DNA from: Stutzerimonas stutzeri
GTDB lineage: Bacteria > Pseudomonadota > Gammaproteobacteria > Pseudomonadales > Pseudomonadaceae
Direction of reading: 5' to 3'
Length of the DNA stretch: 64,000 bases
Assembly: GCF_015291885.1 (NCBI RefSeq)
Contig: NZ_CP036186.1
Span: forward strand, 3,685,001 to 3,749,000
In this document: one piece after another, positions 19,335 through 28,780 of the stretch
Layout of the letters: each line of letters starts with the position of its first letter
How positions within the stretch are numbered: the stretch's first letter is position 1
The notes under the pieces: generated by a model
What the model was told of the DNA's origin: nothing
The model's database searches: none
What the model saw: the letters and a program-made list of their open reading frames with translations, nothing else
Made by a program: the position numbers and the translations under genes

Positions 19335-20273
19335 TTATTGGCTCAGCGGCTGGAGACGCACTGCGGCCTGAAGTTCGGCCAGTTGCGCCGTATCGGTGAT
19401 GCCAAAGCCGACCTGCCCAACCGCTTGTGCGGCGATGGCAGTGGCATGCGCGAGGGTGCGCTCTGCCGGCCAGCCTACGAGCAGGCCATGCAGCATCCCG
19501 GCGAGCAGCGAGTCGCCTGCACCGACGGTGCTGATCACCTGAACCTTGGGCGGCTGGGCGTGCAGTGCTGCGCCTGGCGAGAACCAGCTGACGCCGTCAG
19601 CCCCCTGGGACACCACCACGTGCTCGATGCCTTCGCCTTGCAGTCGCCGCGCTTCGGCCAGCAGCGCCGAAGATCCGGTGAGATCAACGCCACGGGCCTC
19701 GGCCAGCTCCTCCTCATTGGGCTTGATCAGCCACGGGCGGGTCGCCAGCCCGTCACGCAATGCGGCGCCACTTGTATCCAGCGCCACCCGCGCGCCGAGC
19801 GCTTTGAGGGTGTTCAGCATCTCCACGAACCACTGGCTGTCGATGCCCCGCGGCAAGCTGCCGGCGACGACCACGAGGTCATGAGCGGGCGCCAGCCGCT
19901 GGAGCCGTGTCAGCAACTCCGCGCGCTGCGCCTCGCTCACCTTGAGCCCCGGGCCGTTGATGTCGGTGACCTGCCCGCCCGCTTCGGCCAGTTTGATGTT
20001 GCTGCGGGTATCGCCCGGCACGCGGACGAATTCGTCGGCAAATCCACGCGCGGCGAACAGCTGCTCAAAGGCCAGAGGATTGCCCTCGCCTAGAAAGCCG
20101 GTGACGGTCAACTGATGGCCGAGGTCGGCCAGCACCTGCGCGACGTTGAGCCCCTTACCGGCGGCATGCACCTGCAGGCTTTCGCTGCGATTGACTTCAC
20201 CCAGGCGCAGCGCGGACAGCTGCACGGTTAGGTCCAGGGCCGGGTTAAGGGTGACAGTGAGAACACGAGCCAT
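19335..20273 (-). CDS. fruK: 1-Phosphofructokinase
   Basis: 312-residue PfkB-family sugar kinase that turns fructose-1-phosphate into fructose-1,6-bisphosphate. The N-terminal GKGLNVAQVLADLG motif and the C-terminal PfkB signature with GAGDSLLAGM (catalytic Asp) are present, as is the KPNEEEL motif of the 1-phosphofructokinase/tagatose-6-P kinase branch. Its ATG overlaps the fruB stop as TGATG, so translation is coupled. Confidence 0.96.
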   Translation of the reverse strand: MARVLTVTLNPALDLTVQLSALRLGEVNRSESLQVHAAGKGLNVAQVLADLGHQLTVTGFLGEGNPLAFEQLFAARGFADEFVRVPGDTRSNIKLAEAGGQVTDINGPGLKVSEAQRAELLTRLQRLAPAHDLVVVAGSLPRGIDSQWFVEMLNTLKALGARVALDTSGAALRDGLATRPWLIKPNEEELAEARGVDLTGSSALLAEARRLQGEGIEHVVVSQGADGVSWFSPGAALHAQPPKVQVISTVGAGDSLLAGMLHGLLVGWPAERTLAHATAIAAQAVGQVGFGITDTAQLAELQAAVRLQPLSQ

Positions 20274-23152
20274 CAGCAGTGCTCCCCGACAAAGGCGCGG
20301 ACTTCATGGGCGCCGGGCAGCATCAAGGCTTGCTGGGCCAGCCTCTGGCAGGTCGTGAAATCCAGCTCGCGGACCCGCGCCTTCACCAGGGCGATGCTGC
20401 GCGCCGAAACGCTCAGCTCATCCACGCCCAGCCCCACCAGCATCGGCACCGCCAGTGCATCAGCGGCCAGTTCACCGCAAACGCCCACCCACTTACCGTG
20501 CGCATGAGCGGCCTCGACAGTCATGCTGATCAGCCGCAGCACCGCCGGGTGCAAGCCATCGGCCTGCCCTGACAGCGTCGGATGCCCGCGATCGATGGCC
20601 AGGGTGTATTGCGTCAGGTCATTGGTGCCGATGCTGAAGAAGTCGACTTCCTGCGCCAGCACCGGCGCGATCAAAGCTGCTGAGGGGATCTCGATCATGA
20701 TGCCGACCTGCAGATCGGCCACCGGCAGCTCAACGCGCAGGCGGTCGACCATGGCCTTGGCGGTGCGCCACTCGTCGATATTGCCGACCATGGGGAACAT
20801 GATCCGCAGCGGGCGGCCATCGGCCGATGCGAGCAAGGCACGCAGCTGGGTTTCGAGGATGTCCGGGCGTTGCAAACTCAGGCGAATGCCGCGCACGCCG
20901 AGGAAAGGATTTTCTTCAGCGGGCATCGGCCAGTATGGAAGCGGCTTGTCACCGCCGACATCCAGCGTGCGCACCACCAAGGGGCGCCCTTCGAGGACTT
21001 CCAGCACGCGGCGGTACTCGGCTTCCTGAGTTGCCTGATCTGGCGCCTGAGAGTGGTTCATGAACACCAGCTCGGTGCGCAGCAGACCAATGCCTTCGGC
21101 GCCCATAGCCACGGCTTCCGGAGTTTCGCCGGCCGCGCCGATGTTGGCAGCAATTTCCACAGGATGGCCGTCGCGAGTGATGGCAGGCTCCATGCGTCGC
21201 TCGTTTGCCAGGCGCTTGCGCTCTTCCCGCGCGGCGCGCTCGCTACGGGCATGCTCCAGCTGCGCATCGGTCGGCGCGACCAGCAGCTCGCCACGCTCGC
21301 CATCGAGCAGCAATAACGTATTGCGCGCCAAGCCGAGCACTCCCGGCCCGGCACCGACGATGGCCGGAATGCCCAGTGCACGAGCGATTATCGCGCTATG
21401 CGAGGTGGCTCCGCCGCCAGCGGTGAGGATGCCCGCAACGCGCTGGGCGTTGAGCGTGGCAACGTCCGAGGGCGCCACCTCGTCCATCACCAGGATGTAG
21501 GGCTCATCTGGGGCCTGATCGGCTTCCACACCTGTCAGGCAGGCCAGCACACGGCGACCCACGTCACGCAGGTCGGCGGCCCGCTCGGCCAGCAGCTTGT
21601 CGTGCAAGGCCTCCTGCTGCTGCGCCGCAGTTTCGATTTCCTCCATCCAGGCGGCTTCGGCGCTCAATCCTTTTTGCAGACGCGCCTGGACTTCCTCGCG
21701 CAGCGCCGGGTCACGCAGCATGGCCTGATGGGTAGTAAAGATGTCGCGGATGCTGGCGACCTGACTCTCATCGATCAGCGTGCCGATCTCCGCATGGACC
21801 TTGTCCAGCGCCGCATCCAGCCGCTGCAGTTCGATCACCGGAGACTCGCCGCGCTTGGGGTAGTCGATCACCTGCGGCTTGCGTACCAGGACCGGACCGA
21901 TGGCGATGCCGGGAGAAGCAGCAATACCATTCACCAGATCACCCGCGCGCAGGGCGGTCTGCTCGATGGCCGACTCATCAGGTTGCGCGGCAATCACCGA
22001 TTGCTCCGCCTCACCCGGGGCCGGTAAGGGTTCAACTTCTTCCCCCAGCCCCTCTTCTACTGCACGCACCAGGGCAGGCAACGCATCATCTGAAATAGAA
22101 GGCTCGGCCATGAATTCCAGCACTTGACCGCGATGCGCACCCATTGCCAACAATTTGCTCAGGCTCTTGACCGATACCCCGGCGCTCTCACTACCAGCCA
22201 GCCGCACGCGAATTTCGCCTTCGAACGCCTGGGCGATCTCGGTCAGCACTTTGGCCGGGCGCGCATGCAGCCCATGGGCATTGGCCAGCGGCACCTGGGC
22301 GCTCGGCCAGTCTACTGGCACGTCCCCGCCCAGAGCTTCGAGCACCGTGCGACTGGATGTCGCCCGGCTCAGCTCCTGACCACGACCCTCGATCAGCAGA
22401 TTGCACAGCCGTTCGAGCATGGCCTGATGCGCTTCCCCCATGCTGGCCAGCACGAAAAGCCCATTGAGCGGCTGACCCTGATGCTCAAGATTCGAGACTG
22501 GCGTGACGAAAGCGAGACCAGGACGCTGCACCGACTGCTCGCTGCTCAGCCACCAGAGGCCGTCCCCCAGCGGCAGCGACTGTCCAAGCGGCAGACTGGC
22601 ATTGAAGCCGGGCTCCACGCACTGCGCACGCTTGAGCAGCTTGACGCCCTGCCAGGCTAACTCGTCGAAATCATCCGCCGCGACACCCAGCGAGACCAGC
22701 TCGCCATCAAGCGCCAGCGCCTGCGGCGCGCCCTGCAGCAGGTCGATGATCGCCTCTGGAGCGTCAGCTTTCTGCAGCCCCTCGCTCAGATCGCCCTCAC
22801 CCAATGCCCGGGTCAGCAGCTGCAACAGGCGCAGGTGCTCGTCGGAGCGCGCCGCGATGCCGATGGCGAGATACACCAGCTGGCCGTTGCCCCAATCGAC
22901 GCCGGCCGGAAAATGCAGCAGCCGCACGCCGGTGATGAACACCTGATCGCGGGTTTCCGGCGTGCCATGGGGGATCGCGATGCCCTGCCCGAGAAACGTC
23001 GAACCCTGCGCTTCGCGCGCACGCAGCCCGTCCAGATAACCCGGCGCGACCAGCCCATCAGCCACCAGAACTTCACCCAGCAGGGCCAGCGCGGCAGGCT
23101 TGTCCACCGCCGTCTGGTGCATATGGATGTGCTGCGCATTCAACTCAAGCAT
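20273..23152 (-). CDS. fruB: PTS fructose multiphosphoryl transfer protein (EIIA-HPr-EI)
   Basis: 959 residues, a three-module fusion. EIIA-Fru (about 1-145) with phospho-His in [11 protein letters not shown]; HPr (about 285-370) with [11 protein letters not shown]; enzyme I (about 410-959) with the phospho-His in [21 protein letters not shown] and PEP-binding motifs near the C-terminus ([17 protein letters not shown]). The protein carries the whole phosphorelay from PEP to FruA, as usual in Pseudomonas, where fructose is the main PTS sugar. First gene of the operon; GGAG-like site before the ATG. Confidence 0.97.
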   Translation of the reverse strand: MLELNAQHIHMHQTAVDKPAALALLGEVLVADGLVAPGYLDGLRAREAQGSTFLGQGIAIPHGTPETRDQVFITGVRLLHFPAGVDWGNGQLVYLAIGIAARSDEHLRLLQLLTRALGEGDLSEGLQKADAPEAIIDLLQGAPQALALDGELVSLGVAADDFDELAWQGVKLLKRAQCVEPGFNASLPLGQSLPLGDGLWWLSSEQSVQRPGLAFVTPVSNLEHQGQPLNGLFVLASMGEAHQAMLERLCNLLIEGRGQELSRATSSRTVLEALGGDVPVDWPSAQVPLANAHGLHARPAKVLTEIAQAFEGEIRVRLAGSESAGVSVKSLSKLLAMGAHRGQVLEFMAEPSISDDALPALVRAVEEGLGEEVEPLPAPGEAEQSVIAAQPDESAIEQTALRAGDLVNGIAASPGIAIGPVLVRKPQVIDYPKRGESPVIELQRLDAALDKVHAEIGTLIDESQVASIRDIFTTHQAMLRDPALREEVQARLQKGLSAEAAWMEEIETAAQQQEALHDKLLAERAADLRDVGRRVLACLTGVEADQAPDEPYILVMDEVAPSDVATLNAQRVAGILTAGGGATSHSAIIARALGIPAIVGAGPGVLGLARNTLLLLDGERGELLVAPTDAQLEHARSERAAREERKRLANERRMEPAITRDGHPVEIAANIGAAGETPEAVAMGAEGIGLLRTELVFMNHSQAPDQATQEAEYRRVLEVLEGRPLVVRTLDVGGDKPLPYWPMPAEENPFLGVRGIRLSLQRPDILETQLRALLASADGRPLRIMFPMVGNIDEWRTAKAMVDRLRVELPVADLQVGIMIEIPSAALIAPVLAQEVDFFSIGTNDLTQYTLAIDRGHPTLSGQADGLHPAVLRLISMTVEAAHAHGKWVGVCGELAADALAVPMLVGLGVDELSVSARSIALVKARVRELDFTTCQRLAQQALMLPGAHEVRAFVGEHC

Positions 23153-23245
23153 GAATAACTCCTGCGGGGCTCGCGATTGTTGTAGTCGCCGACGAGAGCC
23201 GGCATCACCCGAATCCTGGGCTGGCGCTTCTGACCAAAGGCCTGC

Positions 23246-23257
23246 TGAAACGTTTCA
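23246..23257. promoter_or_regulatory. FruR (Cra) operator
   Basis: TGAAACGTTTCA, a perfect 12-bp palindrome matching the Cra/FruR consensus (GCTGAAACGTTTCA core in E. coli, TTAAACGTTTCA in P. putida). It lies 94 bp before fruB and 75 bp before fruR, so one site can control the operon and the regulator. Fructose-1-phosphate is the known inducer in Pseudomonas. Confidence 0.9.
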
Positions 23258-23331
23258 CCTAAGACTGGCACATTACGCAATATTGGGTAATTCTAGAAGC
23301 CCGAGTTCAAACCATCTGTCTAGGATCCGAG

Positions 23332-24321
23332 TTGAAACTGACCGACATCGCCCGCCTTGCCAACGTTTCGGTAACCACCGCCAGCTACGTGCTCAACGGC
23401 AAGGCCGCGCAGCGTCGCATCAGCCCAGCCACGGTTGAACGGGTAATGGCTGTAGCGGAACAGCAGGGTTTTCAGCTCGATCAACAGGCCGCGGGCCTGC
23501 GCCGCGGGCAGTCGCGAACGCTGGGTTTAATCGTCCCGGATCTGGAAAACCCCAGTTATGCGCGGCTGGCCAAGCTACTCGAGCAGCGCGCCCGGTTGCG
23601 TGGTTATCAGCTGTTGATCGCGGGGTCCGATGACGAGCCGGACACGGAACGCCAGGTCATCCAGGTGTTGCGCTCGCGCCGCTGCGATGCACTGATCGTC
23701 GCCAGCTGCCTGCCGGCTGATGACACCAGCTACCGCAAGCTCCAGGCAGGCGGGACGCCTGTCATTGCGCTTGATCGGGCACTGGATGCCGAGCATTTCT
23801 GCTCGGTGATCAGCGATGATCGCGAAGCAGCAGCGCAGCTGACGCGCTCCCTACATACCCCAGCCGACGCACACATCGCCCTGATCAGCGCACGCCCCGC
23901 ATTGCCTATCAGTCAGCAGCGCGAAGAAGGTTTTCGCCAGGCACTCTCGCAGCACATAGGCCAGGTCAGCATCCTGCGTGCCGACCAGTTCAGCCGCGCC
24001 TGCGGCCGCGAACAAATGCTCGCTCTGCTCGATCGCGGCCCGCTGCCCGATGCCCTGATCACCACCGCCTATGTCTTGCTCGAAGGCGTCTTCGATGCGC
24101 TGCGCGAACGCGATCTACTCTGGCCGGAGCACTTGCGGCTGGCGACCTTTGGCGACGCGCAGTTGCTGGATTTCCTGCCGATCCGCGTCAATGCGATCTC
24201 CCAGCAGCACGAGCAGATTGCCGAGCGAACCCTGGAACAGGCGATCCGCGCCATCGAGCAAAGTGACTACCGTGCCGGCGTGATCGCCATCGAGCGCGAG
24301 CTGAAAGTACGCCGTGACTGA
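23332..24321 (+). CDS. fruR: Fructose operon repressor, LacI family
   Basis: 329 residues starting at TTG (AGGATC upstream, no ATG gives the full DNA-binding domain). N-terminal LacI helix-turn-helix LTDIARLANVSVTTASYVLNG and hinge, then a periplasmic-binding-protein-like effector domain (about 60-329). Divergent from fruBKA with the palindromic operator between them. The rare TTG start probably keeps repressor level low. Confidence 0.95.
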   Translation: MKLTDIARLANVSVTTASYVLNGKAAQRRISPATVERVMAVAEQQGFQLDQQAAGLRRGQSRTLGLIVPDLENPSYARLAKLLEQRARLRGYQLLIAGSDDEPDTERQVIQVLRSRRCDALIVASCLPADDTSYRKLQAGGTPVIALDRALDAEHFCSVISDDREAAAQLTRSLHTPADAHIALISARPALPISQQREEGFRQALSQHIGQVSILRADQFSRACGREQMLALLDRGPLPDALITTAYVLLEGVFDALRERDLLWPEHLRLATFGDAQLLDFLPIRVNAISQQHEQIAERTLEQAIRAIEQSDYRAGVIAIERELKVRRD

Positions 24322-24388
24322 CGCCGCTCTTGCGGCCACGGACACGCTGGCGGAAGCTTGTCGTCTTTCGAACCGCCCGCTCTCCCAG

Positions 24389-24694
24389 ATGAATATCGAA
24401 CAGATTACCCAACGCCTGCATGCCATCCGCGACAGCAACGACTGGCAGCGCTTTCACAGCCCGAAAAACCTCGCCATGGCCGCCAGCGTGGAAATGGCCG
24501 AACTGGTGGAAATCTTCCAGTGGCAGACCGAGGACGAGTCGCGTCGGCTGCCGCTCGACAAGCTCGAACATGCCGGGCAGGAAGTCGGCGACATCCTCAT
24601 GTACCTGTTGCTGATGTGCAGCGAACTGGGCATCGACATGGAGCAGGCGCTGCTGGCCAAGCTGGCCGATAACGAGCGGCGGTTCGCCCGATGA
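24389..24694 (+). CDS. MazG-like nucleotide pyrophosphohydrolase
   Basis: 101 residues. All-alpha NTP-PPase domain with the metal-binding EMAELVEIFQW (ExxE pattern) and EVGDILMYLLLM (ExxD pattern) motifs, as in RS21-C6/MazG house-cleaning enzymes that hydrolyse non-canonical or dCTP-like nucleotides. I start at the ATG at 24389, where family similarity begins; a GTG at 24314 overlapping the fruR stop would add 25 residues. Neither has a good ribosome site. Its stop overlaps the next start (ATGA). Confidence 0.85.
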   Translation: MNIEQITQRLHAIRDSNDWQRFHSPKNLAMAASVEMAELVEIFQWQTEDESRRLPLDKLEHAGQEVGDILMYLLLMCSELGIDMEQALLAKLADNERRFAR

Positions 24695-25440
24695 GCGACC
24701 GCCATTTCGACGAGCTGGCGACGCGCTTTGCCGAGAAAATCTATGGCGGCGCCAAGGGCGCGATTCGCCTCGCCGTACTGCAGGCGGACTTGTCCGAGGT
24801 TCTGCCGCAGCGGCCGTTGCGGGTTCTCGACGTCGGTGCCGGCCTCGGCCATATGAGCCTGTGGCTGGCGCGCCAGGGCCATGAAGTAACCCTTGCCGAG
24901 CCCGCCGAACCGATGCTGCAAGGCGCCCGCCAGCAGTTCGCCGACGCCGGTCAGCAGGCCACCTTCATCCAGGCGCCCTGGCAGAAAGTGGAAGCGCATG
25001 TCGACGGCCGCTTCGACCTGGTCATCTGCCACGCCGTGCTGGAGTGGCTCGCCGAGCCCCAGGCGATCCTGCCGGTGCTGCACCGCCTGACCGCGGCCGA
25101 TGGCTGGCTGTCGCTGGCCTTCTACAACCGCGATGCGCTGATCTACCGCAACCTGCTCAAGGGCCACTTCAAGAAGCTGCGCAGCCAGACCTACGCCGGC
25201 GAACGGCAGAGCCTGACCCCGCAGCAACCGCTGGACCCACGCGAACTGGCTGCGCAACTCGCGCCGCACTGGCAGGTCGAATCCAGCAGTGGCGTGCGCG
25301 TATTCCATGACTACATGCCCGCCGATTTCCAGGCCCGCACCGAGCCTGCCGAACTGATCGAGATGGAACTGGCCTACCGCCGCCATCCGCAATTTGCCGG
25401 TCTCGGGCGCTACCTGCACTGGATGTGTCGGCCGCGCTGA
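24691..25440 (+). CDS. cmoM: tRNA 5-carboxymethoxyuridine methyltransferase CmoM
   Basis: 249 residues, class I SAM methyltransferase. Motif I is VLDVGAGLGHMS near residue 45, the acidic post-I residue AEP, motif IV DLVICHAVLEWL. The segment LAFYNRDALIYRNLLKGHF is characteristic of CmoM (SmtA), which methylates cmo5U34 to mcmo5U in tRNA. Coupled by ATGA overlap to the MazG-like gene; the nucleotide-hygiene neighbour may be only operon company. Confidence 0.88.
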   Translation: MSDRHFDELATRFAEKIYGGAKGAIRLAVLQADLSEVLPQRPLRVLDVGAGLGHMSLWLARQGHEVTLAEPAEPMLQGARQQFADAGQQATFIQAPWQKVEAHVDGRFDLVICHAVLEWLAEPQAILPVLHRLTAADGWLSLAFYNRDALIYRNLLKGHFKKLRSQTYAGERQSLTPQQPLDPRELAAQLAPHWQVESSSGVRVFHDYMPADFQARTEPAELIEMELAYRRHPQFAGLGRYLHWMCRPR

Positions 25441-25460
25441 GCGCCGACCGGGAGGTCTTC

Positions 25461-26063
25461 ATGTCGATCCGCGCTTTTCTGCCCCTGCTCTGTCTGAGCC
25501 TGGTGGCCTGCCAGAGCAAGAACCCCTACACCGAAGACTCGGCGCCGATTCCGCCGGCTCCGCCGGTCGAGCAAATTCAGTCGCCGACTTACCCGGCGGC
25601 CCCGCGCGACTTCTCCAGCTACCAGAGTTGGAGCTGGCGAACTCCACCGGCCGGCACGGCCTCGATCGCCGGTGAGGAGCTGCAGGAGATGGTGGCCGGC
25701 GCGCTCGATCAGCGCGGTTTGCGGCCTGCCCCAGGCAACGGCAAAGGCGATGTGCTGGTTGCCGCCGGCGCCAGCAAGGAAACGCGGGTACGCCAGACCT
25801 ATGACCACTACGGCCCGCAGGTCGGCGTTGGCCGCTATGGCGGCGGCTACGGCTCAGGATATGGCGTCGGGACCAGCGTGCCCCTCGTGCGCAATTATGA
25901 AGAAGAGGTGATCTCGGTGCGGATCGAGATGTTCGACGCCGCCTCAGGCCTGTCCGTCTGGAGCAACCGGGCCGAAGCACGGAGTGGCGGCAACCGAGCC
26001 AAACAGCAGGATGCTGTGCGCCAGGCGGTGCAGCGCGCACTCGAAGACTATCCGCCACGCTGA
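25461..26063 (+). CDS. DUF4136-type lipoprotein (first of two)
   Basis: 200 residues. Lipoprotein signal with lipobox LSLVAC at about residue 17, a Pro-rich linker, then a DUF4136 domain opening with FSSYQSWSWRTPP and including LDQRGLRPA. A Gly/Tyr-rich loop (GRYGGGYGSGYGVG) sits in the middle. GGGAGG lies before the ATG at 25461; an upstream in-frame ATG inside cmoM would destroy the signal peptide. Function of the family unknown. Paralogue of the next gene. Confidence 0.82.
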   Translation: MSIRAFLPLLCLSLVACQSKNPYTEDSAPIPPAPPVEQIQSPTYPAAPRDFSSYQSWSWRTPPAGTASIAGEELQEMVAGALDQRGLRPAPGNGKGDVLVAAGASKETRVRQTYDHYGPQVGVGRYGGGYGSGYGVGTSVPLVRNYEEEVISVRIEMFDAASGLSVWSNRAEARSGGNRAKQQDAVRQAVQRALEDYPPR

Positions 26064-26077
26064 GCGCGACAATGTGG

Positions 26078-26106
26078 TCTAGGCCCGAAACTGCGTCACG
26101 CCTAGA
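26078..26106 (+). other. Small inverted repeat between the two lipoprotein genes
   Basis: TCTAGGC (26078-26084) pairs with GCCTAGA (26100-26106). No T-run follows on the plus strand, so it is a weak terminator candidate or a leader structure of the second gene. Confidence 0.3.
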
Positions 26107-26136
26107 CTGAACAGATTCCACACCGGGAGAGCGATC

Positions 26137-26694
26137 ATGTTCCGCCGCCTGTTGCTGATTCCCCTTCTACTCGCGCTGGCTGCGTGCCAAGGGCCGCAAG
26201 TGCAGCGTGATTTCGATCCCGCGCGGGATTTCTCCGCCTATCGTGCCTGGAGCTGGAAAGAGCCAGCGCTGCAATACCGGCCCGACGACCCTCGCATCAA
26301 GAGCGACCTCACCGAACAGCGCATCCGCGATGCAGTTGCCGACCAGCTCGATCAGCGAGGCCTACGCCCGGCCACTGCTGATAGCGCAACGGACGTCAAC
26401 GTGCAGGCATGGTACATCGTTGATCAGCGCACTCAGCAGTACAGCACGACCTCCGGCGCCTGGGGCAATCCCTGGTATGGCTATTGGGGCGGGCCGATGT
26501 TCACCGATACCCGCACTATCGATTATCAGGTCGGCACCCTGCAGATCGACTTATATGACGCCACCGACGGCAAGCTGGTCTGGCGCGGCAGCGCCGAGCA
26601 AGTGTTGAGCAGCCGTCAGGGAACGCCCGACGAGCGCGCCGGCAACCTGCGTGAGCTGGTGGCACGGGTTCTTTCGCAGTATCCACCACACTGA
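26137..26694 (+). CDS. DUF4136 lipoprotein (second of two)
   Basis: 185 residues. Signal peptide with lipobox LALAAC (about residues 12-17), then DUF4136: FSAYRAWSWKEP, VADQLDQRGLRP, a Gly/Trp/Tyr-rich loop (GNPWYGYWGG) and a C-terminal GNLRELVARVLSQYPP that mirrors AVQRALEDYPP of the preceding gene. GGGAGA lies 6 nt before the ATG. The tandem paralogues differ mainly in the loop. No enzyme motif seen; probably outer-membrane anchored. Confidence 0.88.
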   Translation: MFRRLLLIPLLLALAACQGPQVQRDFDPARDFSAYRAWSWKEPALQYRPDDPRIKSDLTEQRIRDAVADQLDQRGLRPATADSATDVNVQAWYIVDQRTQQYSTTSGAWGNPWYGYWGGPMFTDTRTIDYQVGTLQIDLYDATDGKLVWRGSAEQVLSSRQGTPDERAGNLRELVARVLSQYPPH

Positions 26695-26778
26695 ACGATT
26701 TCACCTGAGCAGCCACAACGCTGGCGAGGCACTGCCTAGCGCACCATAATGTCGCGCCCCTGACTCTGGAGACTCGAC

Positions 26779-27228
26779 ATGCCCGCCGTTGCCTGGTGGT
26801 TACTGACCCTGCCGTTCATTGCCGGCGCACTGCTGCCGCTACAGGCAGGAATCAACGGCCAGGTAGCGCGTCACCTCGGCAATGTAATGGGAGCGGCGCT
26901 GCTGTCGTTCGCCGTAGGGACCCTGGCGCTGCTCGTTATTGTATTGATCCAGCGCGATATGCCGGCGCTGCAGACGCTCAAAAGCCTGAATTGGTGGCAT
27001 TGGTCTGGCGGCTTGCTCGGCGCGTTCTTTATCGCCACCGCCGCCTTCGCCGCGCCACGCACCGGGGCGCTGCTATTCATGGCCCTATTGCTCGCCGGCC
27101 AGTTGTTCGTCGCCCTGCTACTGGATCACTTCGGCTGGGCCGGATTTCGCCAGTCTTCCATAAGCGTGGGCAAAGTGGCCGGCCTGCTGCTGGTTTTTGC
27201 TGGTGTCTGGCTGATTCAGCGCGGCTAG
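26779..27228 (+). CDS. DMT-superfamily membrane protein, YdcZ (DUF606) type
   Basis: 149 residues with five hydrophobic helices and the family N-terminus (ALLPLQAGINGQVARHLG) and end (VAGLLLVFAGVWLIQRG). Half-size DMT transporter proteins of this kind are thought to work as dimers. Stands alone; its stop is 19 bp from the convergent gene's stop. Substrate unknown. Confidence 0.87.
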   Translation: MPAVAWWLLTLPFIAGALLPLQAGINGQVARHLGNVMGAALLSFAVGTLALLVIVLIQRDMPALQTLKSLNWWHWSGGLLGAFFIATAAFAAPRTGALLFMALLLAGQLFVALLLDHFGWAGFRQSSISVGKVAGLLLVFAGVWLIQRG

Positions 27229-27247
27229 CAGACCGGCAAAGACAGGG

Positions 27248-28180
27248 TCAGTCGTGCTCGAAGGCGTAGAACAGATTGGGTTCGCTGACCAGGTAGAGGT
27301 TGCCGCGCGCATCGAGGGTCATGCCCTCGGCCTGCGGGACGCTACGCTCGAGGCCGGCAAAACCGCTCCATAGAGAGCGAAAGCTGACCAGTTCGCCCTT
27401 CGCATTCAGCTCCAGCATCATCCTTGCCTCGTCGCTGAGCAGTACGAGGTGTCCAGTTCGCTCATCGAAATGTACCGATGAGAGATCACTGGCCATATCC
27501 AGCTTCTCGATCCAGGCCTCGCGGTCGATGATCTTGACGTCCAAGTTGCCCTCAAGGCTGCGCTTGAGGCCTTGGATCTCGTAGAGCTTGCGTGGTGAGT
27601 GCTCCTTGACCACGAATAGGCGGTCACCGGCCCGGTCGTAACCAAGCCCCTCGAAACCCGAGTTCTCCTCGTCAAACAAACGAAGCGTGAGTGCTTGATA
27701 GTCGCTTCGCTTCAACGGGCGGACAGTGTCGGGAATCTGAACAATAACCAACGACTGCTTACGCTCCTCGGCCAGCACCAGCAGGCCATCGCCGAGATAG
27801 GTAACACCCTCTACATCCTCGAACTCCTCGAGCGGATAGCGCGCAATGAAGCCGCCGTTGCGATCCAGGGCAACCAGCTCCTCCGGATTGTTGACCACCG
27901 CCCAGAGATGATCTCGCTGCTCGTCGTAGGTCAGCCCGGAAAGATTGTCCTTAACCGAAGCTACTGGCAGTGCGTCGATCTTCACCCTGTATTCCGGCAG
28001 CCACAGACTACGCCGCTCCCAGGTGTCTTCATGCCAGGTGGTTTTCAATGCGTAGAACAGACGCTCATCCAGATGAATGAAGGATGCGGCATAGAGCAGG
28101 CTAAAAAGAGCGCAGCCATACCACCAGACAGGGCGTAGCGTCGCGAATCGTCCCAGCTGCGCTCTGGCAAGGGCTCGCAT
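27248..28180 (-). CDS. SdiA-regulated / YjiK-type beta-propeller protein
   Basis: About 310 residues. One N-terminal membrane helix (about 18-36), then a six-bladed propeller recognised by NLSGLTYDEQRDHLWAVVNNPEELV, the FEDVEGVTYLG segment and GFEGLGYDRAGDRLFVVKE, hallmarks of the SdiA-regulated (PF06977) domain. The C-terminal blade PQAEGMTLDARGNLYLVSEPNLFY closes the ring. Likely faces the periplasm. Two ATG codons in a row begin the frame; I use the second. Role unknown. Confidence 0.85.
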   Translation of the reverse strand: MRALARAQLGRFATLRPVWWYGCALFSLLYAASFIHLDERLFYALKTTWHEDTWERRSLWLPEYRVKIDALPVASVKDNLSGLTYDEQRDHLWAVVNNPEELVALDRNGGFIARYPLEEFEDVEGVTYLGDGLLVLAEERKQSLVIVQIPDTVRPLKRSDYQALTLRLFDEENSGFEGLGYDRAGDRLFVVKEHSPRKLYEIQGLKRSLEGNLDVKIIDREAWIEKLDMASDLSSVHFDERTGHLVLLSDEARMMLELNAKGELVSFRSLWSGFAGLERSVPQAEGMTLDARGNLYLVSEPNLFYAFEHD

Positions 28181-28410
28181 CATTAAAGTTCTCGTTCAGG
28201 AAATCGTAGACAGGCTGCCTGGAGCTTGTTGCAGTTGCATGAAGGCTGATTGCCAACCCGGTCGGCCCAGGCAGCAACGCTGAGACCTCCTTTCCCGGCC
28301 AGTGGTTCCAGGCCGGCAGCAGCGATGTTTGGAACTCTCAGGCCTGCTCGACAGCCCAATGCCCAAGGCTGCGCTCACGCGCCGCAATCGAACGTTCAGG
28401 AGAGTGATAC

Positions 28411-28704
28411 ATGCGGGTAGAAGGATTCTTCGAATGGCTGGGACAAGCGCTGGGCTCGGTCATACGCTTCATCGTCGAGGCGCTGGGCGACTTCTTCGGC
28501 CTGTTCGCCCGGGCCGGGCACAATTTCCTCGAGGGGCTCTCGCGCACCCTGGGCATGGATCGTTCGCTGATCAGTCTGGTGGCACTGGCGATCGGCCTTT
28601 TGTTGCTGGTCGCGGCGGTACGCTCGTTCTTTCGCGGCTCGATCATCGGTGGGCTGATCTGGCTGTTCCTCGGACTGTGGCTGCTGAGCTGGTTGATTCA
28701 CTGA
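28411..28704 (+). CDS. Small membrane protein, function unknown
   Basis: 97 residues. An amphipathic N-terminal half (EGFFEWLGQALGSVIRFIVEALGDFFGLF) and two adjacent C-terminal membrane helices (LISLVALAIGLLLLVAAV and GGLIWLFLGLWLLSWLI). AGGAGAG lies 8 nt before the ATG, which supports it as a real gene. No domain recognised. A weak hairpin with T-rich tail follows. Confidence 0.65.
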   Translation: MRVEGFFEWLGQALGSVIRFIVEALGDFFGLFARAGHNFLEGLSRTLGMDRSLISLVALAIGLLLLVAAVRSFFRGSIIGGLIWLFLGLWLLSWLIH

Positions 28705-28714
28705 CGCACAACCT

Positions 28715-28736
28715 AAAGCTCGGGCTTTTCCTCTTT
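28715..28736 (+). terminator. Weak terminator after the small membrane protein
   Basis: AAAGC (28715-28719) pairs with GCTTT (28724-28728), followed by TCCTCTTTT. Stem is short, so efficiency is doubtful. Confidence 0.4.
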
Positions 28737-28780
28737 TATCGCATGCCACGTATAGTGCCGGGCCGCCCCGGAGGCCCGTA

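Noticed and set aside
23260..23285. TGGCAC upstream of fruR as a sigma-54 promoter
   Set aside because: No GC dinucleotide at the required -12 spacing.
28196..28410. Possible SOS box or small RNA ahead of the 97-residue protein and MATE gene
   Set aside because: No LexA-like CTG-N10-CAG site with the right flanks and no clear promoter-terminator pair seen by eye.
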